In this document: in pieces, positions 7,390 to 16,427 of the stretch
Numbering within the stretch: position 1 is the first letter of the stretch
Layout: every line of letters starts with the position of its first letter
Assembly: GCA_018692925.1 (NCBI GenBank)
Contig: JABHLH010000014.1
Coordinates: 47,831 to 111,830, forward strand
Reading direction: 5' to 3'
DNA from: an archaeon
GTDB taxonomy: Archaea > Nanobdellota > Nanobdellia > SCGC-AAA011-G17 > GW2011-AR17
Length of the DNA stretch: 64,000 nt
Position numbers and translations under genes: made by a program
Notes under the pieces: model-generated
The model's database searches: none
What the model was told of the DNA's origin: nothing
What the model saw: the letters and a program-made list of their open reading frames with translations, nothing else

Positions 7390-7914
7390 ATGAAAAAAAA
7401 AGGTGCAGTAGAACTTTCTATGACAACTATTATTATTATTGTTATGGGGATTACAATTCTTAGCTTAGGTTTGGTATGGATTAGATCTGTATTTACAGAT
7501 GTTGGTGAAATATCTTCTGGAGCATTTGAACAAGGTGAGTCGCAAATTGCTGAAATTTTTGGACAATCAAATGAAGAGGTTGCATTGTCTCCTTCTGAGG
7601 TAACTATGGGTCAAGGTGAGCAAGAAACTGCGACGTTAGCCATACGTAATCAAGAGTCAGGTTCTATAAGTATATCTGCAACTGTAGAAGCAATTGCTTT
7701 TGGTGGTGGATCTGCTGATGGTTTAATCTGTGGGTTTGATGATACTGGTGTAGGAAATACTAACACATATGATCTAAGCTCTGGTGAATCCTTAAGTAGA
7801 GGTTTGATTGCTAAAGATGATGGTCTTGCTATTGGTACATATATCTGTTCAGTTACTGTTTCAGGTTTAGCTGATGGGGATAAGACTACTAGTTTAGTTG
7901 TGAACATTGAGTAA
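7390..7914 (+). CDS. Archaellin/type IV pilin-like protein
   Basis: 174 aa. The N terminus MKKKGAVELSMTTIIII is a class III signal peptide: a short basic leader, a glycine before the cut, then a long hydrophobic helix that would form the filament core. The rest is a serine/glycine-rich beta domain rich in Thr, typical of archaeal pilins. FlaK/PibD-type peptidase would process it. GAGGTGA lies 4-10 nt upstream of ATG. It could be a minor pilin or an archaellin; no fla/pil machinery lies nearby. Confidence 0.75.
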   Translation: MKKKGAVELSMTTIIIIVMGITILSLGLVWIRSVFTDVGEISSGAFEQGESQIAEIFGQSNEEVALSPSEVTMGQGEQETATLAIRNQESGSISISATVEAIAFGGGSADGLICGFDDTGVGNTNTYDLSSGESLSRGLIAKDDGLAIGTYICSVTVSGLADGDKTTSLVVNIE

Positions 7915-7946
7915 GGTTTTTAAACCTACTTTTTCTTTATTTTATT

Positions 7947-9002
7947 ATGAAAATTTTAAGTTCTTTAGAAATTAAAGCAATTGTAGATGAATTACAAGTT
8001 TTTGTAGATGCAAGAGTTGATAAAATTTATCAGCCAGATAATTCTGAAATAATTTTAACTGTTCATAAAACTGGAGTTGGAAGAAAACATATTAGAATTG
8101 TTCCTGGTGTTGGATTGTATGTTGCAAAGAAGAAAAGGATGAGTCCAAATATTATTATTAATTTCTGTCGTTTTTTGAGGAAAAGAATTGGTGGGAATAG
8201 AATTAGAAAAATTATACAAAAAGATTTTGAAAGGATTGTAGAAATACATTTTGAAGGAAAAGAAAATAAGTTTATTATGGTCTGTGAGTTTTTCTCTAAA
8301 GGGAATGTTATTCTTTGTGATGAGAATTTTACTATTATTTCTGCTTTACAAGTTCAGTTGTGGAAGGATAGAAAGATTAAGGCGAGAGTAGAGTATCAAT
8401 ATCCCCCTTCAAGGCCAATTAATTTTAATGACTTTGAAGAGTTTGCACTGTATATTGAAAAAAGTGATAAGAAAGATATTGTTAGGAAGTTAGCTACTTT
8501 AAATTTAGGTGGAATGTTTGCTGAAGAAGTTTGCTTTAGGGCTAATGTAGATAAAAATAAAGAAGATGCTGATGCTAGGGATTTAAAAAAATTGTTTGTT
8601 AAACTAAATGAAGTTTTGAGTGAAAAAATAAGTGCAAATATTGTTAAGGATGAGGCTGTGCCTTTTGAAATGAAATCTTTAGGTGAAGGTGAAAAATATG
8701 AAAGTTTTAGTGAAGCATTAGATGTTTATTATGTTCCTTTTATTGATGATTTAGATGAAGGTGAAGATGTTGAAAGGTTAACCAAAGTTGATAAGCAAAA
8801 AATAATTTTAGAAGAACAAGGAAAACAATTAGTAGAATTTGAAAAAGAGTTAGTTGAAGGGAGAAAAATTGGTGATTGGATTTATGAAAACTATGTTTTA
8901 ATCCAAGAATTGTTTGATTTGTATAAAGAAAAGAAATATAAAGAGATCTTTGAAAAAGGTTATGTAATAAAAGATCAAAAAATCGAGATAAAAGATGTTT
9001 AA
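7947..9002 (+). CDS. NFACT-N (Rqc2/FbpA) domain protein, short form
   Basis: 351 aa. The start MKILSSLEIKAIVDEL and the KIYQ...LYVAKKK...FLRKRIGG...KFIMVCEFFSKGNVIL layout are those of the NFACT-N domain found in Rqc2/NEMF, which binds stalled 60S/50S-peptidyl-tRNA complexes. A helical segment follows (residues about 255-340). The protein stops there; full archaeal NFACT proteins continue into further coiled coil and an NFACT-R domain, which are missing here. The last 8 nt overlap the methyltransferase gene, indicating an operon. Confidence 0.82.
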   Translation: MKILSSLEIKAIVDELQVFVDARVDKIYQPDNSEIILTVHKTGVGRKHIRIVPGVGLYVAKKKRMSPNIIINFCRFLRKRIGGNRIRKIIQKDFERIVEIHFEGKENKFIMVCEFFSKGNVILCDENFTIISALQVQLWKDRKIKARVEYQYPPSRPINFNDFEEFALYIEKSDKKDIVRKLATLNLGGMFAEEVCFRANVDKNKEDADARDLKKLFVKLNEVLSEKISANIVKDEAVPFEMKSLGEGEKYESFSEALDVYYVPFIDDLDEGEDVERLTKVDKQKIILEEQGKQLVEFEKELVEGRKIGDWIYENYVLIQELFDLYKEKKYKEIFEKGYVIKDQKIEIKDV

Positions 9003-9837
9003 AGCAAGATATAAGGAAATGGGCGGAGAATTGAAAGTAGTTAAGCTAAATAGATGTATAAGAGTTAATACTAAAAAAATTACTGCAAATGAGTTGAAAG
9101 CAAGGTTAGAGAAGAAAAGAGTTGTTTTGGAAAAGGTACCTTTTTTGAAGAATTCCTTTTATGTAAAGAGTTCTAAATTCAATTTAGTGAGTTGTCCTGA
9201 GTATTTGCTTGGTTTGTTTTATATTCAAGAAGCTGCTAGCCAAGTTCCTGTAGAAATTATGAAGCCTAAAGGTTTGGTTTTAGATGCTTGTGCTGCTCCT
9301 GGTGGGAAAACTAGTCAACTTTCTGAATATTGTGATGTTGTTGCTGTAGAAAATAAAGGAGAAAGGTTGAGTGTTTTAGAGAATAATTTGGAGAGATTAG
9401 GTGTTGATAATTGTATTGCTTATCTTATGGATTTTAGAGCTGTAAGTAAAAAGTTTAATTATATCTTATTAGATGCTCCATGTTCTGGAAATTTTATGTT
9501 GGAAAATAATTGGTTGAGAAAGAATAATTTGAGAAGAGTAGAAGAGAGAAGTGAGTTGCAAAAAGAATTAATTGGACATGCTATTTCTTTGTTGAATAAA
9601 GATGGGGTTTTAGTTTATAGTACTTGTTCATTAGAACCTGAAGAGGATGAGTTTGTAATACAATATGCTTTAGATCATTTTGATGTTAAATTAGAAAAAA
9701 TTGAATGTATTGGAGATGATGGTTTGACAAATATTTTTGGTAAGAAATTAGATAAAAATATGAGGTTTTGTAAAAGGTTTTGGCCACATAAAACAAATAC
9801 AATTGGATTTTTTATTGCGAGGTTAAGAAAATGTTAG
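8995..9837 (+). CDS. RsmB/NOP2-family RNA cytosine-C5 methyltransferase
   Basis: 280 aa. SAM-binding DACAAPGGKTSQL, the DAPCSG motif with one active cysteine, and STCSLEPEE with the second cysteine mark the NOL1/NOP2/Sun family, which makes 5-methylcytosine in rRNA or tRNA. It overlaps both neighbours by a few nt. The next gene encodes a PUA-like RNA-binding protein that would complement its missing C-terminal RNA-binding domain. Specific target not determinable here. Confidence 0.92.
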   Translation: MFKARYKEMGGELKVVKLNRCIRVNTKKITANELKARLEKKRVVLEKVPFLKNSFYVKSSKFNLVSCPEYLLGLFYIQEAASQVPVEIMKPKGLVLDACAAPGGKTSQLSEYCDVVAVENKGERLSVLENNLERLGVDNCIAYLMDFRAVSKKFNYILLDAPCSGNFMLENNWLRKNNLRRVEERSELQKELIGHAISLLNKDGVLVYSTCSLEPEEDEFVIQYALDHFDVKLEKIECIGDDGLTNIFGKKLDKNMRFCKRFWPHKTNTIGFFIARLRKC

Positions 9838-10283
9838 ATACATTTGTTAAAAAGTTTACAGATAAGGAAATTAAGTTTGTGAAAATTGGAAAAAAGTACT
9901 TTTTAGAGAATAAAAAGTTGGAAGAGAATAGATTGAATGTTAAAGAAAAGTTTTTTGGATTACTATTAGGTCAAGATAGAGAAGGTAAGTTTACTCCTTC
10001 ATTTGGATTGTTAGATTTGCTTTCAAAAATGTCTAATGAAAAGATTTTTGTTAAAGATATTGGAGAGATGGATTTTTTGTATGGTAAACATTTGAGAGTT
10101 AGACATGTTTTAAGAATTGAAGGTGAAAAGAAAATTGGTTTCTTGAAGTTAGTACAAAATGAACACGATGAAAACATTGGTTATGGAAAATATGTTGGTG
10201 AAGAGGGTAAGATTCAAGTTCTTAAACATAGAATGGATCGAGGTATTTTCTTGAAGAGAGATAAAGAAAAAGTAATGCATTAA
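9831..10283 (+). CDS. PUA-like (NIP7/RsmF C-terminal-like) RNA-binding protein
   Basis: 150 aa. The pattern FLYGKHLRVRHVLRI resembles the conserved segment of NIP7 and of the RNA-binding domain at the C terminus of RsmF-type methyltransferases. The overlap of 7 nt with the methyltransferase gene suggests the two polypeptides act together on rRNA or tRNA. Domain assignment is by pattern and position, hence moderate confidence. Confidence 0.65.
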   Translation: MLDTFVKKFTDKEIKFVKIGKKYFLENKKLEENRLNVKEKFFGLLLGQDREGKFTPSFGLLDLLSKMSNEKIFVKDIGEMDFLYGKHLRVRHVLRIEGEKKIGFLKLVQNEHDENIGYGKYVGEEGKIQVLKHRMDRGIFLKRDKEKVMH

Positions 10284-10314
10284 ATTTATAAATAGGTTTT
10301 TGCACATTGTTTTT

Positions 10315-10686
10315 ATGGATTTGAGGTGGTCCTTGTGTGGAGGCAGTTTCAGAAATAATTCTTGGTTTTCTTATAATGAAGTATTTAATTTTTTAAAACC
10401 TGAAAGTGTTAATGGTTATGTTCCTAGAATGAATGGGGTTGAAGTTTCTGTTTATGTTCCTGATGGATTAATTCTTGAAAATGGTGCTGGTGAAATGTTG
10501 TATGGTGCTCTTGAAAAAGCTATGAGGAGGTTTCCTTATTCTAATGATAGAAAATCTTTGTCTCTGGTTAAAAGAAAAATATGGATAAAAAGAAATGTAA
10601 ATGGGCTTCCAATTGCTTGTGATGTTACTGATGAAGGTTATTCTGATAAGGGAAGAGCTTTTGGTAATTATAGGGTAGATTTGTGA
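10315..10686 (+). CDS. Hypothetical protein
   Basis: 123 aa from the ATG at 10315. The ORF track begins at an upstream TTG (10300), but a TATA box (TTTATAAATA, 10285-10294) sits about 25-30 nt before the ATG, so the ATG fits a leaderless start. The sequence starts MDLRWSLCGGSFRNN and has no recognised motif, signal or membrane segment. Function unknown. Confidence 0.55.
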   Translation: MDLRWSLCGGSFRNNSWFSYNEVFNFLKPESVNGYVPRMNGVEVSVYVPDGLILENGAGEMLYGALEKAMRRFPYSNDRKSLSLVKRKIWIKRNVNGLPIACDVTDEGYSDKGRAFGNYRVDL

Positions 10687-10769
10687 GATATAGATATAAT
10701 AATTGTTATTTTATAGGTTAGATTTTTTTAAGTATTAGGGATGTATTATTTATGTAATTGGAGGATAAA

Positions 10770-11186
10770 ATGACATTAGATGATGAAATTGTAGCTAGAA
10801 TAAATGAAGCAAAAGAGAAGAATATTAGTAGTAAAGCAGGTAATATTGCTAGATATTTAGGTTTGGGTGGAACAACTCATGCTAATGGTGTTGAATCAAC
10901 TGAATATAATTATTCTGGGAATGGTTTTGAAATAAATTCTTCTATTGCTATTGGTCATGATTGTGGTGGTTTTGGTACAAGTGTAAAATTTGCTGGTAAT
11001 GATGTTTATAGAATGGGTGGTGGAACAATTTATACATATGTTCCAGGTGAATGGTTAAGTGAATTTGAAAGTTTGTATACTCAATCTCTTGCTGCTGGAG
11101 AAATAGCAAGAGCAGATCAAAAAAGAAAAGATGATTCTAAAAGATTAAATGAAGAACTTGAATTAAGAGATAGGTGGGGGTTATAA
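10770..11186 (+). CDS. Hypothetical small soluble protein
   Basis: 138 aa. I start at the ATG at 10770 because GGAGG lies just upstream (TTGGAGGATAAAATG); the ORF track's TTG is part of this ribosome site. It has a glycine-rich centre (IGHDCGGFGTS, RMGGGTIY) and a charged helical C terminus. No family recognised. It converges with the lrp gene. Confidence 0.6.
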   Translation: MTLDDEIVARINEAKEKNISSKAGNIARYLGLGGTTHANGVESTEYNYSGNGFEINSSIAIGHDCGGFGTSVKFAGNDVYRMGGGTIYTYVPGEWLSEFESLYTQSLAAGEIARADQKRKDDSKRLNEELELRDRWGL

Positions 11187-11190
11187 TTTT

Positions 11191-11637
11191 TTAATTTTCA
11201 TGGATAACTATCATTGATTGAGTTTTTTCTATACCTTCAATAAGTTGTATTTTTTTTAATAATACTTTATCATATTCTTCAACATCTTTTACTCTTATAG
11301 TTGCAATAATATCTGTTCCGCTTGTAACAATATCTGCTTTTTCTACAAAAGCAAATTTTTTTAGATCTTTTACAATATCATACTGAGTTCTCTTTTTTTC
11401 TTTTAATTGTTTTAAGTTTGCAGAGATTAGTAAATAGACTAAAAGTGATTGGTCTAATTTTTTATGATCTAGTTCTATTGTGAATTTTTTAATTATTCCT
11501 TCTTTTTTTAGTTTTGATATTCTATTATGGATGGTTGTAATAGGCAATAATGTTTTTTTAGCAATCTGTCTAGTAGAATAGTCTGCATGGGTTTTTAATA
11601 TTTCAATTATTTTTTTATCTTTTTCGTCGATTTTCAT
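11191..11637 (-). CDS. Lrp/AsnC-family transcription regulator
   Basis: 148 aa from the ATG at 11637 (MKIDEKDKKIIEILK). The N-terminal winged helix-turn-helix (TRQIAKKTLLPITTIHNRISKLKKEG) and a C-terminal RAM-like effector domain (TSGTDIIATIRVKDVEEYD) are complete. I prefer this start to the one at 11691 because a TATA box lies 26 nt upstream and a perfect palindrome falls between them. Lrp proteins sense amino acids and often repress their own gene. Confidence 0.88.
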   Translation of the reverse strand: MKIDEKDKKIIEILKTHADYSTRQIAKKTLLPITTIHNRISKLKKEGIIKKFTIELDHKKLDQSLLVYLLISANLKQLKEKKRTQYDIVKDLKKFAFVEKADIVTSGTDIIATIRVKDVEEYDKVLLKKIQLIEGIEKTQSMIVIHEN

Positions 11638-11646
11638 TTTTATATA

Positions 11647-11658
11647 GAACAAGTGTTC
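11647..11658. promoter_or_regulatory. Palindromic operator of the lrp gene
   Basis: GAACA-AG-TGTTC is a perfect inverted repeat placed between the TATA box and the start codon, so a bound dimer would block initiation. Autoregulation is inferred from position. Confidence 0.55.
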
Positions 11659-11662
11659 CAGA

Positions 11663-11674
11663 TTATATATAAAT
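11663..11674 (-). promoter_or_regulatory. TATA box of the lrp gene
   Basis: ATTTATATATAA on the minus strand ends 26 nt from the ATG at 11637, fitting a leaderless start. Confidence 0.55.
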
Positions 11675-11784
11675 CTTTCTATTTCTTGCAAGTTTTACCT
11701 TCTTTTTTGGAATATCTATTTAAAGAATTCTTGAGTGATTCAGTGTATTAGTCAAGTGGACTCTAAACACAGGAGAAAAGAAAA

Positions 11785-12531
11785 ATGGAAAGAAAAATTC
11801 AAGAGTATAGAGATTTATTAGAAAAAGATAAAGATTTAATTTGGTCGTATGTAGAATCTAGAGGAGAAGATGCTGAACTTAGAAAAAAAGTATTGTATTC
11901 CTTAGTAGATCCAGGAGATATATTAGAGACAAAAGATGGAATGCCAATACATTTAAAAGTATCATTAGAAAGTTTAAGTGATTCAGTTTTGTCTGTATTA
12001 AAAACATATGGTTCTCATAGAAAAAGCTCTATTGAAGAAAGAACTATTGGACATTATCTTGGTGGAGATTCAGGAGATATACCATACCTTGCCCCAGAGA
12101 GATTAGTAGATCGAATGGATTGGATAGATTATTTTGCTAGAAAAATGCAGAAAAAAGATTTAGTAGGGTATCGACCAATGTTTTTTGGAGGTCAAACTGA
12201 TGTTACTCTTGCAGATACTCCAAAATTTGTAAAATTTGCTAGACCATTAATTGAAAAATTAGATCAAGCAGAATTACGAAGAAGTGAAGGAGATATTGAT
12301 GGTGCAATTGAACTAAGAGAAGAAGTTGAAAAAGGAATGAGCAAAAGATGGATATTTTGGATGGAGAGGTTTAGAGTCGAAAAAGAAAAGATTCTAATTG
12401 ATAAAACAATGTCTAAAGAAGAAGTAAGAATGCGTTTCCATGATCAGCCAGTTAAATTTGAAACCCATAGTATTGAAGGTTTTGGATTTCTTGATTTGTA
12501 TGAAAGATTACTTCCTTATGTTTGGACATAA
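11785..12531 (+). CDS. Hypothetical helical protein
   Basis: 248 aa, unknown. It is charged and mostly helical, with tryptophans and aspartates spread through it (DLIWSYVES, RMDWIDYFARKM, KRWIFWMERF), and no signal or membrane segment. ACAGGAGAAAAG sits upstream, and a TATTTAAAG box at about 11718 implies a leader of about 40 nt. It stands between lrp and cysS in its own unit. Confidence 0.6.
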   Translation: MERKIQEYRDLLEKDKDLIWSYVESRGEDAELRKKVLYSLVDPGDILETKDGMPIHLKVSLESLSDSVLSVLKTYGSHRKSSIEERTIGHYLGGDSGDIPYLAPERLVDRMDWIDYFARKMQKKDLVGYRPMFFGGQTDVTLADTPKFVKFARPLIEKLDQAELRRSEGDIDGAIELREEVEKGMSKRWIFWMERFRVEKEKILIDKTMSKEEVRMRFHDQPVKFETHSIEGFGFLDLYERLLPYVWT

Positions 12532-12584
12532 TTTTTTTCTTTTTTTATACAAAAGTTTATATAATTCTAAGATAAAATAAATTT

Positions 12585-13988
12585 ATGCAATTGAAGCTCT
12601 ATAATACAATGTCTAAAGAAAAGGAAACATTTAGTCCCTTGAATAAAAGTGAAGCAAGAATTTATGCTTGTGGCCCGACCGTATACCATTACCAACACAT
12701 AGGAAATTTAAGGAACTATTTATTCAATGATATACTGAAAAGAGTTTTATTATTTAACAAATATAAAGTTAAACAAGTGATTAATATTACTGATGTTGGA
12801 CATTTAACTTCTGATGAAGATTCTGGTGAAGATAAAATGATTAAAGCACTGAAAAGAGAGAAGTTAGATATTTCTGAAGAATCATTGTTAACATTAGCAA
12901 AAAAATATGAAGCTGTATGGCAAAATGATATGGTGAAAATAAATATTTTACCTGCTGAAGTTTATTGTAAAGCAACTGAACATGTAAAAGATATGGTTGA
13001 AATGATTGAAAAAATTGAAAAGAATGGTTTTTCTTATGAAAGTGATTCTTGTGTATATTTTGATATTTCAAAGTTTAAAGATTATAATAAATTAGCTAGA
13101 TTAAAATTAGAAAATTTAGAAGCTGGAGCTAGAGTTGCAGTAGATAAAGAAAAAAAGAATCCAGGTGATTTTGTACTTTGGTTTAAAACTGTTGGTAAGC
13201 ATGAAAAACATATTATGCAATGGGATTCAAAATATGGTAAAGGGTTCCCTGGATGGCATATAGAATGTTCAGCAATGTCTGTGAAGTATTTAGGAGAACA
13301 ATTTGATATTCATACTGGTGGAATTGAACATGTTCCTGTACATCATACAAATGAAATTGCACAAACAGAAGCATCAACTGGAAAAAAACCTTGGGTTAAG
13401 TATTGGATGCATGGAGAACATTTAACTTTAGCAAAAGAAAAAATGAGTAAGTCATTAGGTAATGTATTCTTGTTAGATGATTTGATTAAGAAAGGTTTTG
13501 ATCCTTTAGCTTTTAGATATTTATGTTTAGGTAGTCATTATAGGAAACAAATGATCTTTACTTTAGAAAGTTTAGAAGGTGCACAGAATTCTTTGAATAA
13601 ATTAAGAAATAAAGTTTTAGAGTTAATGCAAAAAGATGAAGGTGAAAGAGCTGTTGAAGATTATATTGAAAGATTTCAAGATGCTATTAATGATGATTTG
13701 AATATGCCTAAAGCTTTAGCTGCAGTTTGGGATATGGTTAAAGATGAAGAAGTTAATAGTAAAGAGAGATATGATTCTTTGATGGAATTTGATAGAGTTT
13801 TAGGTTTAGGTTTAGAGGATATTAAAAGTTTAGAAATTCCAGAAGATGTTCAAAGATTGTTAGAAGAAAGAGAACATGCTAGATTGAATAAACATTGGAA
13901 TGATGCTGATGCTTTAAGAGATGAGATTAAGAAAAAAGGTTATATTATTGATGATGGTGTTAAGGGTCCTGTGTTGAAGAGAGTTTAA
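12585..13988 (+). CDS. cysS: Cysteinyl-tRNA synthetase
   Basis: 467-aa class I synthetase charging tRNA-Cys. The first zinc cysteine and the HIGH signature appear together as ACGPTVYHYQHIGNLR, the zinc-site GWHIECS and HTGGIEH segments follow, and KMSKSLGN marks the ATP loop. Length equals that of typical CysRS. The promoter box and ATG suggest a short leader or none. Confidence 0.96.
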   Translation: MQLKLYNTMSKEKETFSPLNKSEARIYACGPTVYHYQHIGNLRNYLFNDILKRVLLFNKYKVKQVINITDVGHLTSDEDSGEDKMIKALKREKLDISEESLLTLAKKYEAVWQNDMVKINILPAEVYCKATEHVKDMVEMIEKIEKNGFSYESDSCVYFDISKFKDYNKLARLKLENLEAGARVAVDKEKKNPGDFVLWFKTVGKHEKHIMQWDSKYGKGFPGWHIECSAMSVKYLGEQFDIHTGGIEHVPVHHTNEIAQTEASTGKKPWVKYWMHGEHLTLAKEKMSKSLGNVFLLDDLIKKGFDPLAFRYLCLGSHYRKQMIFTLESLEGAQNSLNKLRNKVLELMQKDEGERAVEDYIERFQDAINDDLNMPKALAAVWDMVKDEEVNSKERYDSLMEFDRVLGLGLEDIKSLEIPEDVQRLLEEREHARLNKHWNDADALRDEIKKKGYIIDDGVKGPVLKRV

Positions 13989-14024
13989 TTAGAGTTCTTT
14001 AATAGTGCAAGTTTAGGATTTATT

Positions 14025-16427
14025 TCAGGAGAATTCTTTAATTATTTGATTATATAATTTTTTTGCTTTTTGATAAGGTTTATGATTCTCTGAGAAACCT
14101 GCTTCTTTTCTAGCTTCTTCTATCCATTCCATATTACCAATAATATCAAGAAGATCATGATTAGAATTTTGAATTATATAAAAATCATTAAGAGATTTCC
14201 TATAATCTTTTGCTGCTTCAGTTTGTGAAAGATGATATTTTAAATATGAAGTTGAACTTGGTACTAGTCTTTCTTCTAAAGAAGATGTTTCTAATTGTTT
14301 TGGTTTGTGAGGTTTAATTCTTTCTGTAATGTATCTTGCTTGTGCGAGTCCACAGATTAATAATGTTTGTGAATTTTTTTTAATGTCATAAAATATAGAT
14401 CTTGGTATATATGTAAATTGATTCAAAATATTATTTTCATCATAAATAGGTTCTTCAATATTTGCATCAATATCTTTTCCAAAAGTTTCTATAACTCTCA
14501 AATCAGGTATTTCATTTGTTGATCTAATATGGTCTTTTACTAATACATCTATTTTGTCTACAACTTTTCTTTTGTAGTCGAGAAGATGTTTTATTCCCAT
14601 TCGAACTAAACCTATGTTAAATGCTAAGGAAAGAGTTCCTGAAATAGCTGCAGTTATTGGATCTCCACTAGCTATTGCTTCAAAATATGCATTATAAGCA
14701 AAAATATTTGTGGATACAGTTAAAAGTCCTAAACCTTTAAATTTTCTTGGATTCTTATAAAAATAATCCCTTTCTAAAACTGTTAATTCATTTTCGGTTA
14801 AATTTTCTCTAGTTACTAAATCTGTTAATTTTCCTGTTCTATGATTTTCAATATTATTGTTTTTTTCAATATCTCTTCTTAAATGTGAAAGATAACGATT
14901 CAAAGTAGTTTTTATCTCATTTGTTGTTTGTGAAGTTAAAGGTAATGAATTAAAAGCATCTTTTTCTTCTCCTAAGAAAAATGTATTATTATCAAAATAA
15001 AAAGCTATATCATTGAAAGAAGGGTGTTTGGTAGTTGTTAAATAATTTAGTACTTCTTCTGTTTGTATACTTTTTCTATAAGAATCTGTTCTTCTACTAC
15101 TTGAGATATAATCTCTAACTTCTTTTCTTAATCTTCTTTTTAATCTTTTTTCAGCTTTGTTTCTTGCTTTGATATTTTCTTCTGTTAATCCTGTTCCTTC
15201 AATATATAATAACATAGTACTTGTTTTTAAGAATTTGAAATTTGTAATCTCATATGGATTATTTACAGATAATTGATTATCCTCATAATTATTAGATCTA
15301 TTTATTTTTTGCAAATCATTTACTATCATTGGAATTAGATGGCTCTCAAATTGATCATAAAAATGTGAAAAACCTCTTTGTGTATTTTTAACTTCAAGAT
15401 CTAAATCTTCTTCTACTCTTTCTTCTAAAGGTTCTCCTAAAACTGTTATTTCTAAAGAATCTTCAAATGCAAATGGATCTAATGATTTTCTAACATCTAA
15501 AGCAGAAGAAAATAAAACTTCTTCATCAGGGTTAATCATTCTATTTAATGTTGGTCTTATAAATTCTGAAATCCATTCTGGTAATTCATAAGGTTTTCCA
15601 CCATACATTCTACTCCTATCTAATTCTTTGGGAATGTTTCCAAGTAAAGCTTCTGCTGCAGAAAAACCTAAAGAAAAAATATCATAAGCTGGAGATGTTT
15701 CACCGATTAATGCATTCGGATGAGCATATTTTTTACTTCCAACAGAAGTTAATTGTGTTGCACCACTATCTGCATCTTTTAGTGTGTCTAAGTCGATTAA
15801 ACTTACTTTACCATTTTTATCAATTATTATATGTCTTGGATTTACATCTCTGTGACAAACAACTCCAACTTCAGGGTGTTGAGATTCATCTTGTAAATAT
15901 TCTAAACATTCTAATGTTCCATTTAAAATTGGTTTTAATTCTTCTGGTGTTAAGTGACCTTTCTCTTTAATCATATCAGCTAAACTTGTACCTTGAACAT
16001 ATTCTCGAACAACAACAAATTGTCTTTCATCTTTTAGTTCAATTAAATCATGATATTCTGGAATTCCTGGATGATGAAGAGCTTTAGAAATTTCAATTCC
16101 TCTTGCTAAATTACTTTGTGCTCTTTTCCATTTTGCTAAATTAAAACTTCCTTCGAAAACTTTTCCAACATGTTTGTTACCCTCTTTATCTTCTAAAACT
16201 AAAGCAGTTGCTTGTTCACCCCAACCTAAATAATCAACAATTCTGTAATCGCCTACAGTTCCACTAGGGAATGCTTCTTTAATATCTTCATGAAGTTCTT
16301 GTTGTGGAGTTTGGATTAAATGATCTAAAGTTCTCACTGAAGCAGTAGCTGGAGCTTGTGCATTCTTTGCATCTCTTTGTCTTGCTGCCATAGCTTGTTG
16401 TTGTCGTTTGGATTGTTTAGCTGTCAT
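14025..16427 (-). CDS. Ser/Thr protein kinase with C-terminal membrane region
   Basis: 800 aa. Kinase domain at about residues 55-310: a glycine loop (LGWGEQATA), an ATP-lysine (HVGKVF), HRDVNPRHI in place of HRDLKPEN, and IDLDT in place of DFG. The catalytic-loop lysine is thus asparagine, so activity may be reduced or altered. The middle is rich in Arg/Lys (EKRLKRRLRKEVRDYISS). Two hydrophobic segments near residue 580-620 (TNIFAYNAYFEAIASG, AAISGTLSLAFNIGLV) suggest membrane anchoring. It is the last gene of a five-gene operon, overlapping the previous gene by 4 nt. Confidence 0.82.
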   Translation of the reverse strand: MTAKQSKRQQQAMAARQRDAKNAQAPATASVRTLDHLIQTPQQELHEDIKEAFPSGTVGDYRIVDYLGWGEQATALVLEDKEGNKHVGKVFEGSFNLAKWKRAQSNLARGIEISKALHHPGIPEYHDLIELKDERQFVVVREYVQGTSLADMIKEKGHLTPEELKPILNGTLECLEYLQDESQHPEVGVVCHRDVNPRHIIIDKNGKVSLIDLDTLKDADSGATQLTSVGSKKYAHPNALIGETSPAYDIFSLGFSAAEALLGNIPKELDRSRMYGGKPYELPEWISEFIRPTLNRMINPDEEVLFSSALDVRKSLDPFAFEDSLEITVLGEPLEERVEEDLDLEVKNTQRGFSHFYDQFESHLIPMIVNDLQKINRSNNYEDNQLSVNNPYEITNFKFLKTSTMLLYIEGTGLTEENIKARNKAEKRLKRRLRKEVRDYISSSRRTDSYRKSIQTEEVLNYLTTTKHPSFNDIAFYFDNNTFFLGEEKDAFNSLPLTSQTTNEIKTTLNRYLSHLRRDIEKNNNIENHRTGKLTDLVTRENLTENELTVLERDYFYKNPRKFKGLGLLTVSTNIFAYNAYFEAIASGDPITAAISGTLSLAFNIGLVRMGIKHLLDYKRKVVDKIDVLVKDHIRSTNEIPDLRVIETFGKDIDANIEEPIYDENNILNQFTYIPRSIFYDIKKNSQTLLICGLAQARYITERIKPHKPKQLETSSLEERLVPSSTSYLKYHLSQTEAAKDYRKSLNDFYIIQNSNHDLLDIIGNMEWIEEARKEAGFSENHKPYQKAKKLYNQIIKEFS

